The position numbers and the translations under genes are program-made. From Pukyongiella litopenaei (GTDB taxonomy: Bacteria > Pseudomonadota > Alphaproteobacteria > Rhodobacterales > Rhodobacteraceae): DNA of 64,000 nucleotides. The notes beneath the pieces were generated by a model. The model saw only the letters and a program-made list of their open reading frames with translations, did no database searches and was not told the origin of the DNA. The DNA lies in the NCBI RefSeq assembly GCF_003008555.2, contig NZ_CP027665.1, forward strand, positions 868,001 to 932,000, written 5' to 3'. Below, piece after piece: positions 25,537-33,069 of the stretch. Each line of letters starts with the position of its first letter. Position 1 is the first letter of the stretch.

Positions 25537-26124
25537 TCACCCCGTCCGCGCGCCGAGATCGAACTCGCGCCCCTCGGCATAGGCGGTTTCGATCAGCGAA
25601 ATCGAAATCACCTCGCACCCGTCGCGCACGCCGCCGTGATCCAGCGTCGCCAGCGCGCCGTAATCGTCCGCCATCGCCCGCAGCACGCCCATCATCACGC
25701 TGCCGAAACCGGGCAGGCCCGGACGGCAGGTCAGCGTGAACGACCCCTCGGCATGGTCGCGCAGTTCCATGTCGGGCAGATGCAGGTCGGATACCGCCAG
25801 CCGCGCCCGGTCGGGCAGATCGTCGAGCGAATGCAGAAACTCGGGATAGCTGGCGCCGCCGAAGCGCAGCAGGCGGCGCAGCGGTTCGAGCGCCGGATCG
25901 CAGACCAGGTAGGTCCCCAGATCCTCGAGCAGTTCGGGCTGCGGTCGCCCCGATTCCGCGCAGGCCGCGGCCAGCACCCGCATCGACAGGTCGTCGTCAT
26001 AGACCAGCATCGCCTCGAATTCGCTGAAATCCAGCCCCGCCGCAGCGGTCACCCGGCGCCAGCGGTCGCCGCCATAGGCGGAACAGAAAAACGACTGCAC
26101 CGCGCTGTTGATCAACCCATGCAT
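25537..26124 (-). CDS. H-NOX-fold protein lacking the usual heme ligands
   Basis: A 195-residue protein with the H-NOX N-terminus MHGLINSAVQSF and conserved LLEDLGTYLV and LLRFGGASYPEFLHSLDDLP segments. In canonical H-NOX proteins the last segment reads like NLDALH, where His is the proximal heme ligand; here that position is Pro104. The YxSxR heme-propionate motif reads TLTCR (Thr130, Thr132, Arg134). Heme and NO binding are therefore doubtful, although the fold and pairing with a cyclase are retained. The ATG at 26124 was preferred because of GGAG 8 bases upstream and because it gives the family start; a GTG three codons earlier is possible. Confidence 0.78.
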   Translation of the reverse strand: MHGLINSAVQSFFCSAYGGDRWRRVTAAAGLDFSEFEAMLVYDDDLSMRVLAAACAESGRPQPELLEDLGTYLVCDPALEPLRRLLRFGGASYPEFLHSLDDLPDRARLAVSDLHLPDMELRDHAEGSFTLTCRPGLPGFGSVMMGVLRAMADDYGALATLDHGGVRDGCEVISISLIETAYAEGREFDLGARTG

Positions 26125-26218
26125 CCCCGACACTCCAACAACACTACCGGGAATGAAACTGGTGCGGCGGCCTTAAAATTCCACCAACAGCTAAAAATCG
26201 AAGCGCTTTTCGGGCCGG

Positions 26219-27778
26219 TCAGAAATCGGTGGGAGCGCCGCCCTCTCGTTTCCGGCGGGCGACAAAGGCGGCCAGTTCCTCGGCAATCGCCGCATCCATC
26301 GGCGGCGCTTCGAACTCTGCCAGGATCTCCTTGAAGGTGCGGTGCGCGCGCTCGGCGGTCCAGACGCCGCCCGCCAGTTCCCAGGCTTCGTAGTTTTTCC
26401 AGTCGCTCAGGAACGGCTGGTAAAAGGCTGTTTCATACCGGTCCTGCGTGTGCTGGATGCCGAAGAAATGGCCGGACTGGCCCACCTCGGCGATCGCATC
26501 CAGCGCGATGTTCTCGGGGCGGGTGGCAAACACCTCGGGTTCGAGATAGCGCTGGATCTGCTGCAGGACCTCGCAATCCATCACGAATTTCTCGGGGCTG
26601 GCGATCAACCCGCCTTCGAGCCAGCCCGCCGCGTGATAGACCATATGCGTGCCCGACTGCACCGCCGACCACAGCGAATTGGAGGTTTCCCACATCGCCT
26701 GTCCGTCCGGCACGTTGGCCGCGCAGACCCCCGAGGCCCGCAGCGGCAGGCCGTAGAACCGCGCCATCTGCCCGGTCATCTGGGTCGCGCGCATGTATTC
26801 CGGCGTTCCAAAGGCAGGCGCGCCCGATTTCATGTCGACATTCGAGGTGAAGGTGCCGATCACGCAGGGGCAGCCGGGCCTGATGTACTGCGCCAGCGCG
26901 ATCGCGCTCAGCCCTTCGGCCAGCGACTGCGCCACGGCGCCGGCCATCGTCACCGGGGCCATCGCACCGGCCAGGGTGAACGGCGTGACAACGCAGGCCT
27001 GCCCGCGCCGGGCCATGCGCATCCAGCCGTCCAGCATCGGTTCGTCATGTTTCAGCGGCGAGGTCGAGTTGATGTTGGTATACATCCGCGGCATCGCCTC
27101 GAAGTCTTCGTGGCTGAGGCCACCGGCGATGCGCACCATCTCCATCACGTCCTCGACGCGCTCGGCGCCCAGCGAATAGGCATGCACCACCTTGTCGCAC
27201 AGCGTCAGCTTATCATGCAGCACGTCCAGATGCCGGATGCCGGCATGGATATCCACCGGTTCGACCGGGTAGCCGCCGGCGAAATGGATGCAGTTGAAAT
27301 ACTGGGTCAGCTTCAGCAGGTTGCGGCATTGTTCGCGCGTGCCCGACACCTTGCGGCCGATTTCCATGTCCCAGTAGTTGGGCGGGGACGACACGTTGCC
27401 GAACAGGATCGTGCGCCCGCCGATCTCGATCGCCCGGTCCGGGTTGCGCGGGGTCAGCGTGAAACGATCGGGCGCCTTGCCGACCATCTCCATCACGAAA
27501 TCGCGGCCCATGCGCACCACGTTGCCGTCGATCAGGCACCCCGCCTCGCGGTAGATCTCCAGCGCCTCGGCGTTGAGGATCGCGATGCCGATCTCTTCGA
27601 GAATGCGCATCGCCCCGTCATGGATCGCCTCTATCCCGTCCCCGTCCAGCGGTTCGGTCGGCCGGTCGCAGTTCTGCGGCAACCGCCACGGCATCTGCGC
27701 GATACCCGCTATTGCGCGCCGTTCGACATTTCCCGCGCGGCCCCCGCCGCGCCGCCCCGGTCCTGACCTGCGTGCCAT
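26219..27778 (-). CDS. MttB-family (non-pyrrolysine) methyltransferase
   Basis: A 519-residue cytosolic protein of the trimethylamine methyltransferase superfamily. Family segments include LDGDGIEAIHDGAMRILEEI, FAGGYPVEPVDIHAGI, TNINSTSPLKHDEPMLDGW and GTFTSNVDMKSGAPAFGTPE. There is no in-frame amber codon, so it is the non-pyrrolysine subgroup, whose known members demethylate glycine betaine, proline betaine, carnitine or related quaternary amines and pass the methyl group to a corrinoid protein. No corrinoid protein or activase gene is in the window. The first 25 residues are basic and may not all be translated. The link with the betaine and carnitine loci further along is suggestive only. 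Confidence 0.85.
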   Translation of the reverse strand: MARRSGPGRRGGGRAGNVERRAIAGIAQMPWRLPQNCDRPTEPLDGDGIEAIHDGAMRILEEIGIAILNAEALEIYREAGCLIDGNVVRMGRDFVMEMVGKAPDRFTLTPRNPDRAIEIGGRTILFGNVSSPPNYWDMEIGRKVSGTREQCRNLLKLTQYFNCIHFAGGYPVEPVDIHAGIRHLDVLHDKLTLCDKVVHAYSLGAERVEDVMEMVRIAGGLSHEDFEAMPRMYTNINSTSPLKHDEPMLDGWMRMARRGQACVVTPFTLAGAMAPVTMAGAVAQSLAEGLSAIALAQYIRPGCPCVIGTFTSNVDMKSGAPAFGTPEYMRATQMTGQMARFYGLPLRASGVCAANVPDGQAMWETSNSLWSAVQSGTHMVYHAAGWLEGGLIASPEKFVMDCEVLQQIQRYLEPEVFATRPENIALDAIAEVGQSGHFFGIQHTQDRYETAFYQPFLSDWKNYEAWELAGGVWTAERAHRTFKEILAEFEAPPMDAAIAEELAAFVARRKREGGAPTDF

Positions 27779-27923
27779 GTCCGTGTCTCCGCGTCCGTAT
27801 GCGGATCAGGACCCAATCCGCGCCAAAACGCCGCCCTGAATGCGACAGCCGGTGTCGCTTTTCATGTTTTTCGGGCTCAAAGGACGGTGGCGCAGCGATG
27901 GCGGCCCCTCCGGGCCGGGGCAA

Positions 27924-27959
27924 TCAGGCCAGAAGTCAGGCCAGCAGTCAGGCCGCCAG
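27924..27959. repeat. Three 12-bp tandem repeats across the HAD gene stop codon
   Basis: TCAGGCCAGAAG, TCAGGCCAGCAG and TCAGGCCGCCAG follow one another without gap. On the minus strand each unit supplies an in-frame TGA, so the HAD gene has its stop followed by two more in-frame stops 12 and 24 bases later. This probably arose by replication slippage. Confidence 0.6.
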
Positions 27960-28637
27960 CCAGCCCGGCAGGTGGCCGATATCGGGCAACACCACATCGG
28001 CGAGCGGCGCCAGGTCGGCCTGGCTGGCCACCCCGGTCAGCACCCCGACCGTGGCCATGCCCGCGGCCCGGCCCGCAACCAGATCGTGGGTGCTGTCGCC
28101 CACCATCACCACCCGCGCGGGATCTGCGCCGACGTGATCGGCAAAGGCCAGCAGCTGACCCGGCCCGGGCTTGGACCCGTGGCCGCTGTCATACCCGGCA
28201 ACGAAGTCGAACATGTCGCGGATCCCCGCCGCGCCGAGATGCGCCTTTGCCGGCGCCTCGGCATCGTTGGTGGCCACCCCGAGCCGCAACCCGCGGTCGC
28301 GCAGCCCGCCCAGGAACGCGGCCAGCGGCACCGCCTCGACCTGCGCGGCCCGCTCGGCTTCGCCGTTGAGCAGGTCGAGCAGCGCCGCACGCGACAGGCC
28401 GGGGGCGTGCGGTTCCAGCACGGTGACGATCTCGAACGGGGTGTTGGCGATCACCACGCTGTCCGGTTCGAACCGGTTTTCGCCCATGTCATACCCGATC
28501 GCCCGTCCCAGCCGCTCGGCCCGCGCGGCATCGCCATCGGTCAGCCGCAGCAGGAACGCCTGCGCCCACAGCCCCCAGGTCGCCTCGAAATCGAACAGCG
28601 TGCCGTCCTTGTCGAACAGGATCGCCTCATATCGCAT
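27948..28637 (-). CDS. HAD-superfamily phosphatase (phosphoglycolate-phosphatase-like)
   Basis: A 229-residue haloacid dehalogenase family hydrolase. Motif I is FDKDGT near the N-terminus, with a helical cap domain (residues ~20-95), a motif II/III region (GVATNDAEAPAKAHL) and motif IV GDSTHDLVAGRAAG. The length and motifs match Gph-like phosphatases acting on small phosphate esters; the natural substrate is not clear. The ATG at 28637 gives MRYEAILFDKDG, the usual start; a GTG three codons upstream is an alternative. It lies 15 bases after the DUF3572 gene stop, probably in the same transcript. Confidence 0.85.
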   Translation of the reverse strand: MRYEAILFDKDGTLFDFEATWGLWAQAFLLRLTDGDAARAERLGRAIGYDMGENRFEPDSVVIANTPFEIVTVLEPHAPGLSRAALLDLLNGEAERAAQVEAVPLAAFLGGLRDRGLRLGVATNDAEAPAKAHLGAAGIRDMFDFVAGYDSGHGSKPGPGQLLAFADHVGADPARVVMVGDSTHDLVAGRAAGMATVGVLTGVASQADLAPLADVVLPDIGHLPGWLAA

Positions 28638-28652
28638 CGCGTCCACCCCGGT

Positions 28653-28937
28653 TCAGGTCCAGTTTACCTGCGCGCCGCCCGGCAGCGCGGCCCGCGCCCG
28701 CATCGGCCGGTCATAGGGCGCCGATACCGCATCGCAGAACCCGGCGATCCAGCGGTCATCCATCAGCAGGAAATCGAGTACGGATGCCAGGAATTCGGGA
28801 TCCCCGGCGCGGGTCTTCAGATCGTCCACCCCGGCACCGGTGGCCCCCAGGAACACCGGCAGCAGATCCTGGTCGGCGGCGAGCCAGCCAAGGGCCTGCA
28901 GGGCGAGTGTCTCGGCGCTTTCGGCGGATTCTTGCAT
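28653..28937 (-). CDS. DUF3572 family protein
   Basis: A 94-residue soluble helical protein starting MQESAESAETLALQALGWLA. The pattern ALGWLAADQDLLPVFLGATG ... FLLMDDRWIAGFCD matches DUF3572, a small alphaproteobacterial family of unknown function. The longer upstream reading is non-conserved and overlaps the divergent promoter region, so the internal ATG was chosen. In many alphaproteobacteria this family lies next to a PleD-like gene, as here, where the cyclase gene diverges 92 bases away. That suggests a cell-cycle or signalling role, but nothing in the sequence confirms it. Confidence 0.8.
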   Translation of the reverse strand: MQESAESAETLALQALGWLAADQDLLPVFLGATGAGVDDLKTRAGDPEFLASVLDFLLMDDRWIAGFCDAVSAPYDRPMRARAALPGGAQVNWT

Positions 28938-29029
28938 AACGAGTCCGGGCGGCGGGAGGAGGAAAGGGTTTGTTAACCACAACCATATGAAATCCGAACA
29001 CGGCAAAGGCAAGAGTCGAAAGGTGGGCC

Positions 29030-30427
29030 ATGCAAGGAACGATCCTGATCATCGACGGCGTGGCGACCAACCGGATCATGCTGAAGGTGCAGCTGTCATC
29101 GGCCTATTTCCATGTCGTGCAGGCCGAGGGGCTGGCCGGGCTGGACATGCTCATGCGCCGGGTCCGGCCCGACCTGGTGATCACCGCGATGGCGCTGCCC
29201 GACGGGGATGCGCAGGCCGTCAAGCGGGTGCTGCTGGCAGACGATGCGCTGGCGCGGACCCCGGTGATCGCGATCGCCCCGCAGAACGACCGCAAGGCGC
29301 GGCTGGACGCCCTGCGCGCGGGCATCGAGGACGTGCTGTCCTCGCCGGTGGATGACATGATCCTCCAGGCGCGGATCCGCCGCCAGCTTCGCATGCGCAG
29401 CAGCACCGAAGAGCTTGAACTGCGGAGCGACGCGTCGGGCGCCTTCGGCTTTGCCGAAAGCCAGGCGGGCTTTGCCGGCGCCAAACCCGAGACAACCGCC
29501 AGCGTGGCGCTGGTGACGCGGGATGCCGCGACCGGCGCGCTGTGGCGCAACCGGCTGAAGGACCGGCTGCCGCATCACCTGCGCTGGCACGCCATCGACG
29601 ACATTCACGGCCTGATGAACGATCCCGCGCCCGATGCCATCGTGGTCGATCTCGACACCGCGCGGCCCGGTGACGGGCTGCGGCTGCTGGCCGACCTGAA
29701 ATCCCGCGCGGGCACCCGCCACGCGGCCATTGTCGTGGTCGCCCGGCTGCACGATTCCCAGCAGGCCGCCGACGCGCTGGACCGGGGCGCCGACGACCTG
29801 TTGCTGGGCGGGTTCTGCGCCGAGGAACTGGCGGTGCGGCTGGGCGCGCAACTGGCCCGCAAGGCGCGGTCGGACCGGCTGCGCAACAGCCTGCGCGACG
29901 GGCTACAGGCGGCGTTCCTCGACCCGATGACCGGGCTGCACAACCGCCGCTATGCCCTGCCCAAGCTGGCCGGCATCGCCCGGCAGGCGGCCCGGAGCGG
30001 CCGCGGTTTCGCGGTGATGGTCGCCGATCTCGATCACTTCAAGCAGATCAACGACCGGTATGGCCACCCCACCGGCGACGCCGTCCTGATCGAGGTGGCC
30101 CGGCGGATGCGCGCGCAGATGCGCCCCGCCGACATGATCGCGCGTGTCGGCGGCGAGGAATTCCTGATCGTGATGCCGGATGTCGAACGCGCCGACGCGG
30201 TTCTGGCCGCCGACAGGATCTGCCGCCAGATCGACGGCTGCCCCTTCGACGCCGGTCCCGGCAGCGTCCCGATCCGCGTCACCACCAGCATCGGCATCGC
30301 CATCGCGACCCCCGGAACCGGTGAGATCGCCGCCGTCAACGCCCTGATCGGACAGGCCGACCGGGCGCTCTATGCCGCCAAGGGGGCGGGACGCAACCAG
30401 GTCACGCTGTTTCGCGCCGCCGCCTGA
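29030..30427 (+). CDS. PleD-like diguanylate cyclase with two degenerate receiver domains
   Basis: A 465-residue protein with PleD architecture. A first receiver-like domain spans ~4-120, a second ~150-280 and a GGDEF domain ~295-460. The cyclase is intact, with GGEEF and an I-site RPAD five residues before it. The first receiver has lost its phosphoacceptor: the position is Ala53 (LVITAMALP), the acidic pair is DG and the conserved Lys is Ser. The second receiver retains an Asp (AIVVDLD) but also lacks the Lys. Phosphorylation control as in Caulobacter PleD is therefore doubtful. The ATG follows a GGTGG-type site. Confidence 0.87.
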   Translation: MQGTILIIDGVATNRIMLKVQLSSAYFHVVQAEGLAGLDMLMRRVRPDLVITAMALPDGDAQAVKRVLLADDALARTPVIAIAPQNDRKARLDALRAGIEDVLSSPVDDMILQARIRRQLRMRSSTEELELRSDASGAFGFAESQAGFAGAKPETTASVALVTRDAATGALWRNRLKDRLPHHLRWHAIDDIHGLMNDPAPDAIVVDLDTARPGDGLRLLADLKSRAGTRHAAIVVVARLHDSQQAADALDRGADDLLLGGFCAEELAVRLGAQLARKARSDRLRNSLRDGLQAAFLDPMTGLHNRRYALPKLAGIARQAARSGRGFAVMVADLDHFKQINDRYGHPTGDAVLIEVARRMRAQMRPADMIARVGGEEFLIVMPDVERADAVLAADRICRQIDGCPFDAGPGSVPIRVTTSIGIAIATPGTGEIAAVNALIGQADRALYAAKGAGRNQVTLFRAAA

Positions 30428-30463
30428 TCCGCGCGGGGATGTTCGCGGGGACGTTTCCGGGGC

Positions 30464-30952
30464 TCAATCCGGGCGCCGGTCGTGATGTTGCCGGTCGCGG
30501 TCGCCCTTGCGGGTCTTGCGCGGCTTTTCCAGCCGCGCGGCAAAGGCGGCGCGTTCGTCATCGCTCATGGCCACGACCCGCTCCAGCCATTTTTCCCGCA
30601 CGACGCGCTGCCGCTCGGCATGGCTGATCTGGCGCCGGTCGAGATAGTCGCCCAGCGCGGCGGCATCGAACGGGGTGGCCCGCAGCAGCGCCGCGATCTC
30701 GCGCCGTTCCGCCTGCCCGTCGGGCCGCTTGGTTCCGTTCATCGCCCGCCACATCGCGCGGCGGTCCTCGCGCGGAAGGTCGCGAAACAGCGCCGCCCCG
30801 ACCGGTTCGCCACGGTGCGGATCGTGGCCGCCGGGACGGGCCACCGCGCCGATCACCACCCCGGCCACCACCAGGTTCAGCGCCAGCGACACCCCCAGCG
30901 CGATTTTCAGCCAGGGCCAGCGGCGGCGTTCCATGTCGTCGTAATCGCTCAT
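30464..30952 (-). CDS. Periplasmic metal-sensor/CpxP-like protein
   Basis: A 162-residue protein with an N-terminal transmembrane helix (WLKIALGVSLALNLVVAGVVIG) and a periplasmic helical domain with LPREDRRAMWRAMN and AALLRATPFDAAAL segments. This pattern fits the Metal_resist/CnrX/CpxP family of heavy-metal or envelope-stress sensors. The C-terminus is highly basic with His/Arg/Asp. It is the last gene of the ECF sigma operon and overlaps the upstream anti-sigma-like gene by 4 bases, so a role in sensing for the sigma factor, as in the CnrYXH system, is a reasonable inference. The ligand is unknown. Confidence 0.75.
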   Translation of the reverse strand: MSDYDDMERRRWPWLKIALGVSLALNLVVAGVVIGAVARPGGHDPHRGEPVGAALFRDLPREDRRAMWRAMNGTKRPDGQAERREIAALLRATPFDAAALGDYLDRRQISHAERQRVVREKWLERVVAMSDDERAAFAARLEKPRKTRKGDRDRQHHDRRPD

Positions 30953-31281
30953 TGTTCGTCTTCCAGCATCGCAAAGGTCATTTCGCCGGGCGCCAGCAGG
31001 TTGATGTCATCGCCCGATGACAGCAGGCTGGCCGGGTCCGGCAGGTTCTGCGGCGGGGCAAATCCGATCCAGAACCCGGCCGCGCAGGCGGCGGCGAGCC
31101 CCGCGACCGCCGACCAGCTGCCCCAACCGGCGCGATGCCCGCCCCGGCGCGCGTCCTGAACCGCGAGCGCGTCCTTCAGCACGCGGTCGGCCAGCCCGTC
31201 GGGCAGGTCGCGCGCTTCGCTGCGCGCCGCCTCCCAGAACCGGTCGAGATCGAGGTCGAGATCATCCTGTCTGTCAGTCAT
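30949..31281 (-). CDS. Small membrane protein, probable anti-sigma factor
   Basis: A 110-residue protein: an acidic cytosolic N-terminus (MTDRQDDLDLDLDRFWEAAR), a helical segment with DGLADRVLKDAL, a single transmembrane helix near residues 48-66 and a periplasmic tail ending FAMLEDEQ. The size, topology and position directly after the ECF sigma gene (8-base overlap) suit a small anti-sigma factor such as CnrY. No zinc-binding HxxxCxxC motif is present, so it is not a ZAS-type protein. Its assignment rests on context. The ATG at 31281 was chosen over a longer reading into the sigma gene. Confidence 0.65.
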   Translation of the reverse strand: MTDRQDDLDLDLDRFWEAARSEARDLPDGLADRVLKDALAVQDARRGGHRAGWGSWSAVAGLAAACAAGFWIGFAPPQNLPDPASLLSSGDDINLLAPGEMTFAMLEDEQ

Positions 31282-31861
31282 CGGCAAACCCCAGTTCGGC
31301 ACGCCGCCCCGCCAGCATCGCGGACAGCGCACGCCGCCCCCGCGAGGTAAGGCTTTCCACCGCTTCGACCGAAATCCCGAGGATTTCGGCGATCCGCGGG
31401 TTCGGCAACCCTTCGATATGACGCAGCACCACCGCCTGGCGCTGGCGCTCGGGCAGGCGCATCAGCGCGTTCTGCAACGCCGCGGCACGTTCGCTGTCCT
31501 GCAGCCGCTCGGGCGCGGACGGCGCCGGATCGGCGGGATCGGGCACCGCGTCGATGCCCACATGCACCCGCCCGCGCCGCCGCAGACGGTCGCGACAGAG
31601 ATTGATCACCACCGTCAGCAACCATGTGGACACCTGCGCCTGCCCCGGTTTCCAGTCGGGCGCCATGCGCCACAGCCGCAACATGGCGTCCTGCGCCACG
31701 TCCTCGGCCTCGGCGCGGTCGCCAAGCATCCGCAACGCCACCGCGAAGGCGCGCGGCGTCAGCCGCCCGGTCAGCACCTGTGCCGACCGGGCGTCGCCGC
31801 GCGCAAATCTCTGCAGCAGCGCGGCGTCGATATCCGCGGGCGCGTTCAACTCGGACGGCAT
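31274..31861 (-). CDS. ECF-family RNA polymerase sigma factor
   Basis: A 195-residue sigma factor with only regions 2 and 4. Region 2 contains LRMLGDRAEAEDVAQDAMLRLW and the following WLLTVVINLCRDRLRRRGR. Region 4 contains LPERQRQAVVLRHIEGLPNPRIAEILG and SVEAVESLTSRGRRAL, a helix-turn-helix for -35 recognition. A region-2/4 linker of about 30 residues is Pro/Ala/Asp-rich. The gene sits between an EF-hand protein and a probable anti-sigma factor, all on the same strand with short gaps or overlaps. It probably directs transcription of its own operon in response to an envelope or metal signal. Confidence 0.9.
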   Translation of the reverse strand: MPSELNAPADIDAALLQRFARGDARSAQVLTGRLTPRAFAVALRMLGDRAEAEDVAQDAMLRLWRMAPDWKPGQAQVSTWLLTVVINLCRDRLRRRGRVHVGIDAVPDPADPAPSAPERLQDSERAAALQNALMRLPERQRQAVVLRHIEGLPNPRIAEILGISVEAVESLTSRGRRALSAMLAGRRAELGFADD

Positions 31862-31898
31862 CGCGCCGCGCGGTCAGATCTGGCCATGCGGCCCCCAC

Positions 31899-32414
31899 TC
31901 AGCTCTTGTCTCCGGCCTTGTTACCGGCCTTGTCTCTGGCCTTGTCACCGTGCCGGTGCTTGCGGTTCTTCATGTGCGACCGGGCCTCGTCATATTCCTC
32001 CTGCGAGATGCCGCCGCTGCCATCGGCGTCGATCCGGTCGAACATCCGCCCGGCACGCCGTGGCGGTTTCATCTCATCACGGGTCAGCTGGCCGTCGCCA
32101 TTCTTGTCCATCCGCTTGATCATCTGCGCGGCGCGGTCCTCGATCTTCTTTGCCATCGCCGCCTGCAACTCCGCCTGGCTCAGCGCGCCATCGCCATTGG
32201 TGTCGGTTTCCCCGAACCGTTCGGTCGCGCGGGCCTCGCCGAAGGCGGTCATCTCGGCGCGGGTGATTTCGCCATCCCCGTCGGCGTCGAACTGGGCAAA
32301 GCTCACGTCGTTGAACCGATGGTGGCCCTGCTGCCCCCGTTCGGCCATCGCCTGCGCCGCGGTCAATGCAGTGGCGGCAACGACGATGCCGCTGAGAAAC
32401 AGATGGGTTTTCAT
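31899..32414 (-). CDS. Exported EF-hand calcium-binding protein
   Basis: A 171-residue protein with a signal peptide (residues 1-24, ending AMA) and four EF-hand loops: DADGDGEITRAE, DTNGDGALSQAE, DKNGDGQLTRDE and DADGSGGISQEE. Each has the oxygen ligands at positions 1, 3, 5 and 12 needed for calcium. The C-terminus is a Lys/Asp/Gly repeat (DKARDKAGNKAGDK). It should reside in the periplasm. It is the first gene of the ECF sigma operon, 37 bases before the sigma gene. Calcium sensing upstream of the sigma switch is possible but not shown. Confidence 0.88.
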   Translation of the reverse strand: MKTHLFLSGIVVAATALTAAQAMAERGQQGHHRFNDVSFAQFDADGDGEITRAEMTAFGEARATERFGETDTNGDGALSQAELQAAMAKKIEDRAAQMIKRMDKNGDGQLTRDEMKPPRRAGRMFDRIDADGSGGISQEEYDEARSHMKNRKHRHGDKARDKAGNKAGDKS

Positions 32415-32486
32415 GCCTGAACTCCTCTACGCCGGCGACACCGTGCCGCCGATCATACTGTTCAAACGCCGCCCATGGCCAATTCC

Positions 32487-32503
32487 GTCGAAATTTTTTC
32501 GAC
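32487..32503. promoter_or_regulatory. Small inverted repeat in divergent region
   Basis: GTCGAA (32487-32492) and TTCGAC (32498-32503) flank a 5-base A/T spacer in the 219-base gap between the EF-hand gene and the DUF983 gene. It may be an operator for either promoter. The rest of the gap shows no gene. Confidence 0.3.
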
Positions 32504-32633
32504 AGGACGCCTTCTTTTTGCGAAACATGACTTCGCGGGACAGATATTTGCGACATGGCGCCGCACGGGAACGCGGCCTCTTTTCCCGAACCGTGTTTGC
32601 GCCCATCTTGGCAGCTCAAGGAGAGGCCCCGGA

Positions 32634-33044
32634 ATGTCAGATCTACAGACCAACGATCACGCCAACGATCACGCTGATGACGAGCGGACGGTGTGGCCCG
32701 CGATAGGGCGCGGCTGGAGGCGGAAATGCCCCTGCTGCGGCAGCGGTCCGCTGCTCAAGAGCTATCTGAAGGTCAACGACACCTGCAATGTCTGCCGCGA
32801 GGAACTGTATCACCACCGCGCCGATGACGGGCCGGCCTATCTGACGATCCTGGTGGTCGGCCACCTGATGGCGCCGCTGCTGCACCTCACCTTCGTCACC
32901 TGGCGCCCCGACCCGCTGACGCTGTTCACCATATTTGCGGTTGGCTGCGTCGGTCTCTCGCTCTACCTTCTGCCGAGGCTGAAGGGCGCTGTCGTCGGGT
33001 TCCAGTGGGCGCGGCAGATGCACGGGTTCGGGAAATCCGCGTGA
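32634..33044 (+). CDS. DUF983 family membrane protein
   Basis: A 136-residue protein. The N-terminal half holds two CX2C-type knuckles (KCPCCGSGPLL and CNVCREEL), typical of the zinc-ribbon part of DUF983. Two transmembrane helices follow (AYLTILVVGHLMAPLLHLTF and LFTIFAVGCVGLSLYLLPR). The function is unknown; in alphaproteobacteria the family often lies near cytochrome oxidase or NUDIX genes. The ATG at 32634 has an AAGGAG site 10 bases upstream. A His/Asp-rich repeat (NDHANDHADDE) near the start is encoded by a short tandem duplication. The NUDIX gene follows after 25 bases. Confidence 0.87.
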   Translation: MSDLQTNDHANDHADDERTVWPAIGRGWRRKCPCCGSGPLLKSYLKVNDTCNVCREELYHHRADDGPAYLTILVVGHLMAPLLHLTFVTWRPDPLTLFTIFAVGCVGLSLYLLPRLKGAVVGFQWARQMHGFGKSA

Positions 33045-33069
33045 CCCTTCGCAACCGATGCGAGGCCAC

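Noticed and set aside
26219-27778. Pyrrolysine-containing MttB
   Set aside because: The frame is open throughout with no in-frame TAG, so it belongs to the non-pyrrolysine subgroup.
32487-32503. Rho-independent terminator
   Set aside because: The 6-bp stem is weak and lies between divergent genes, where no transcript should end.
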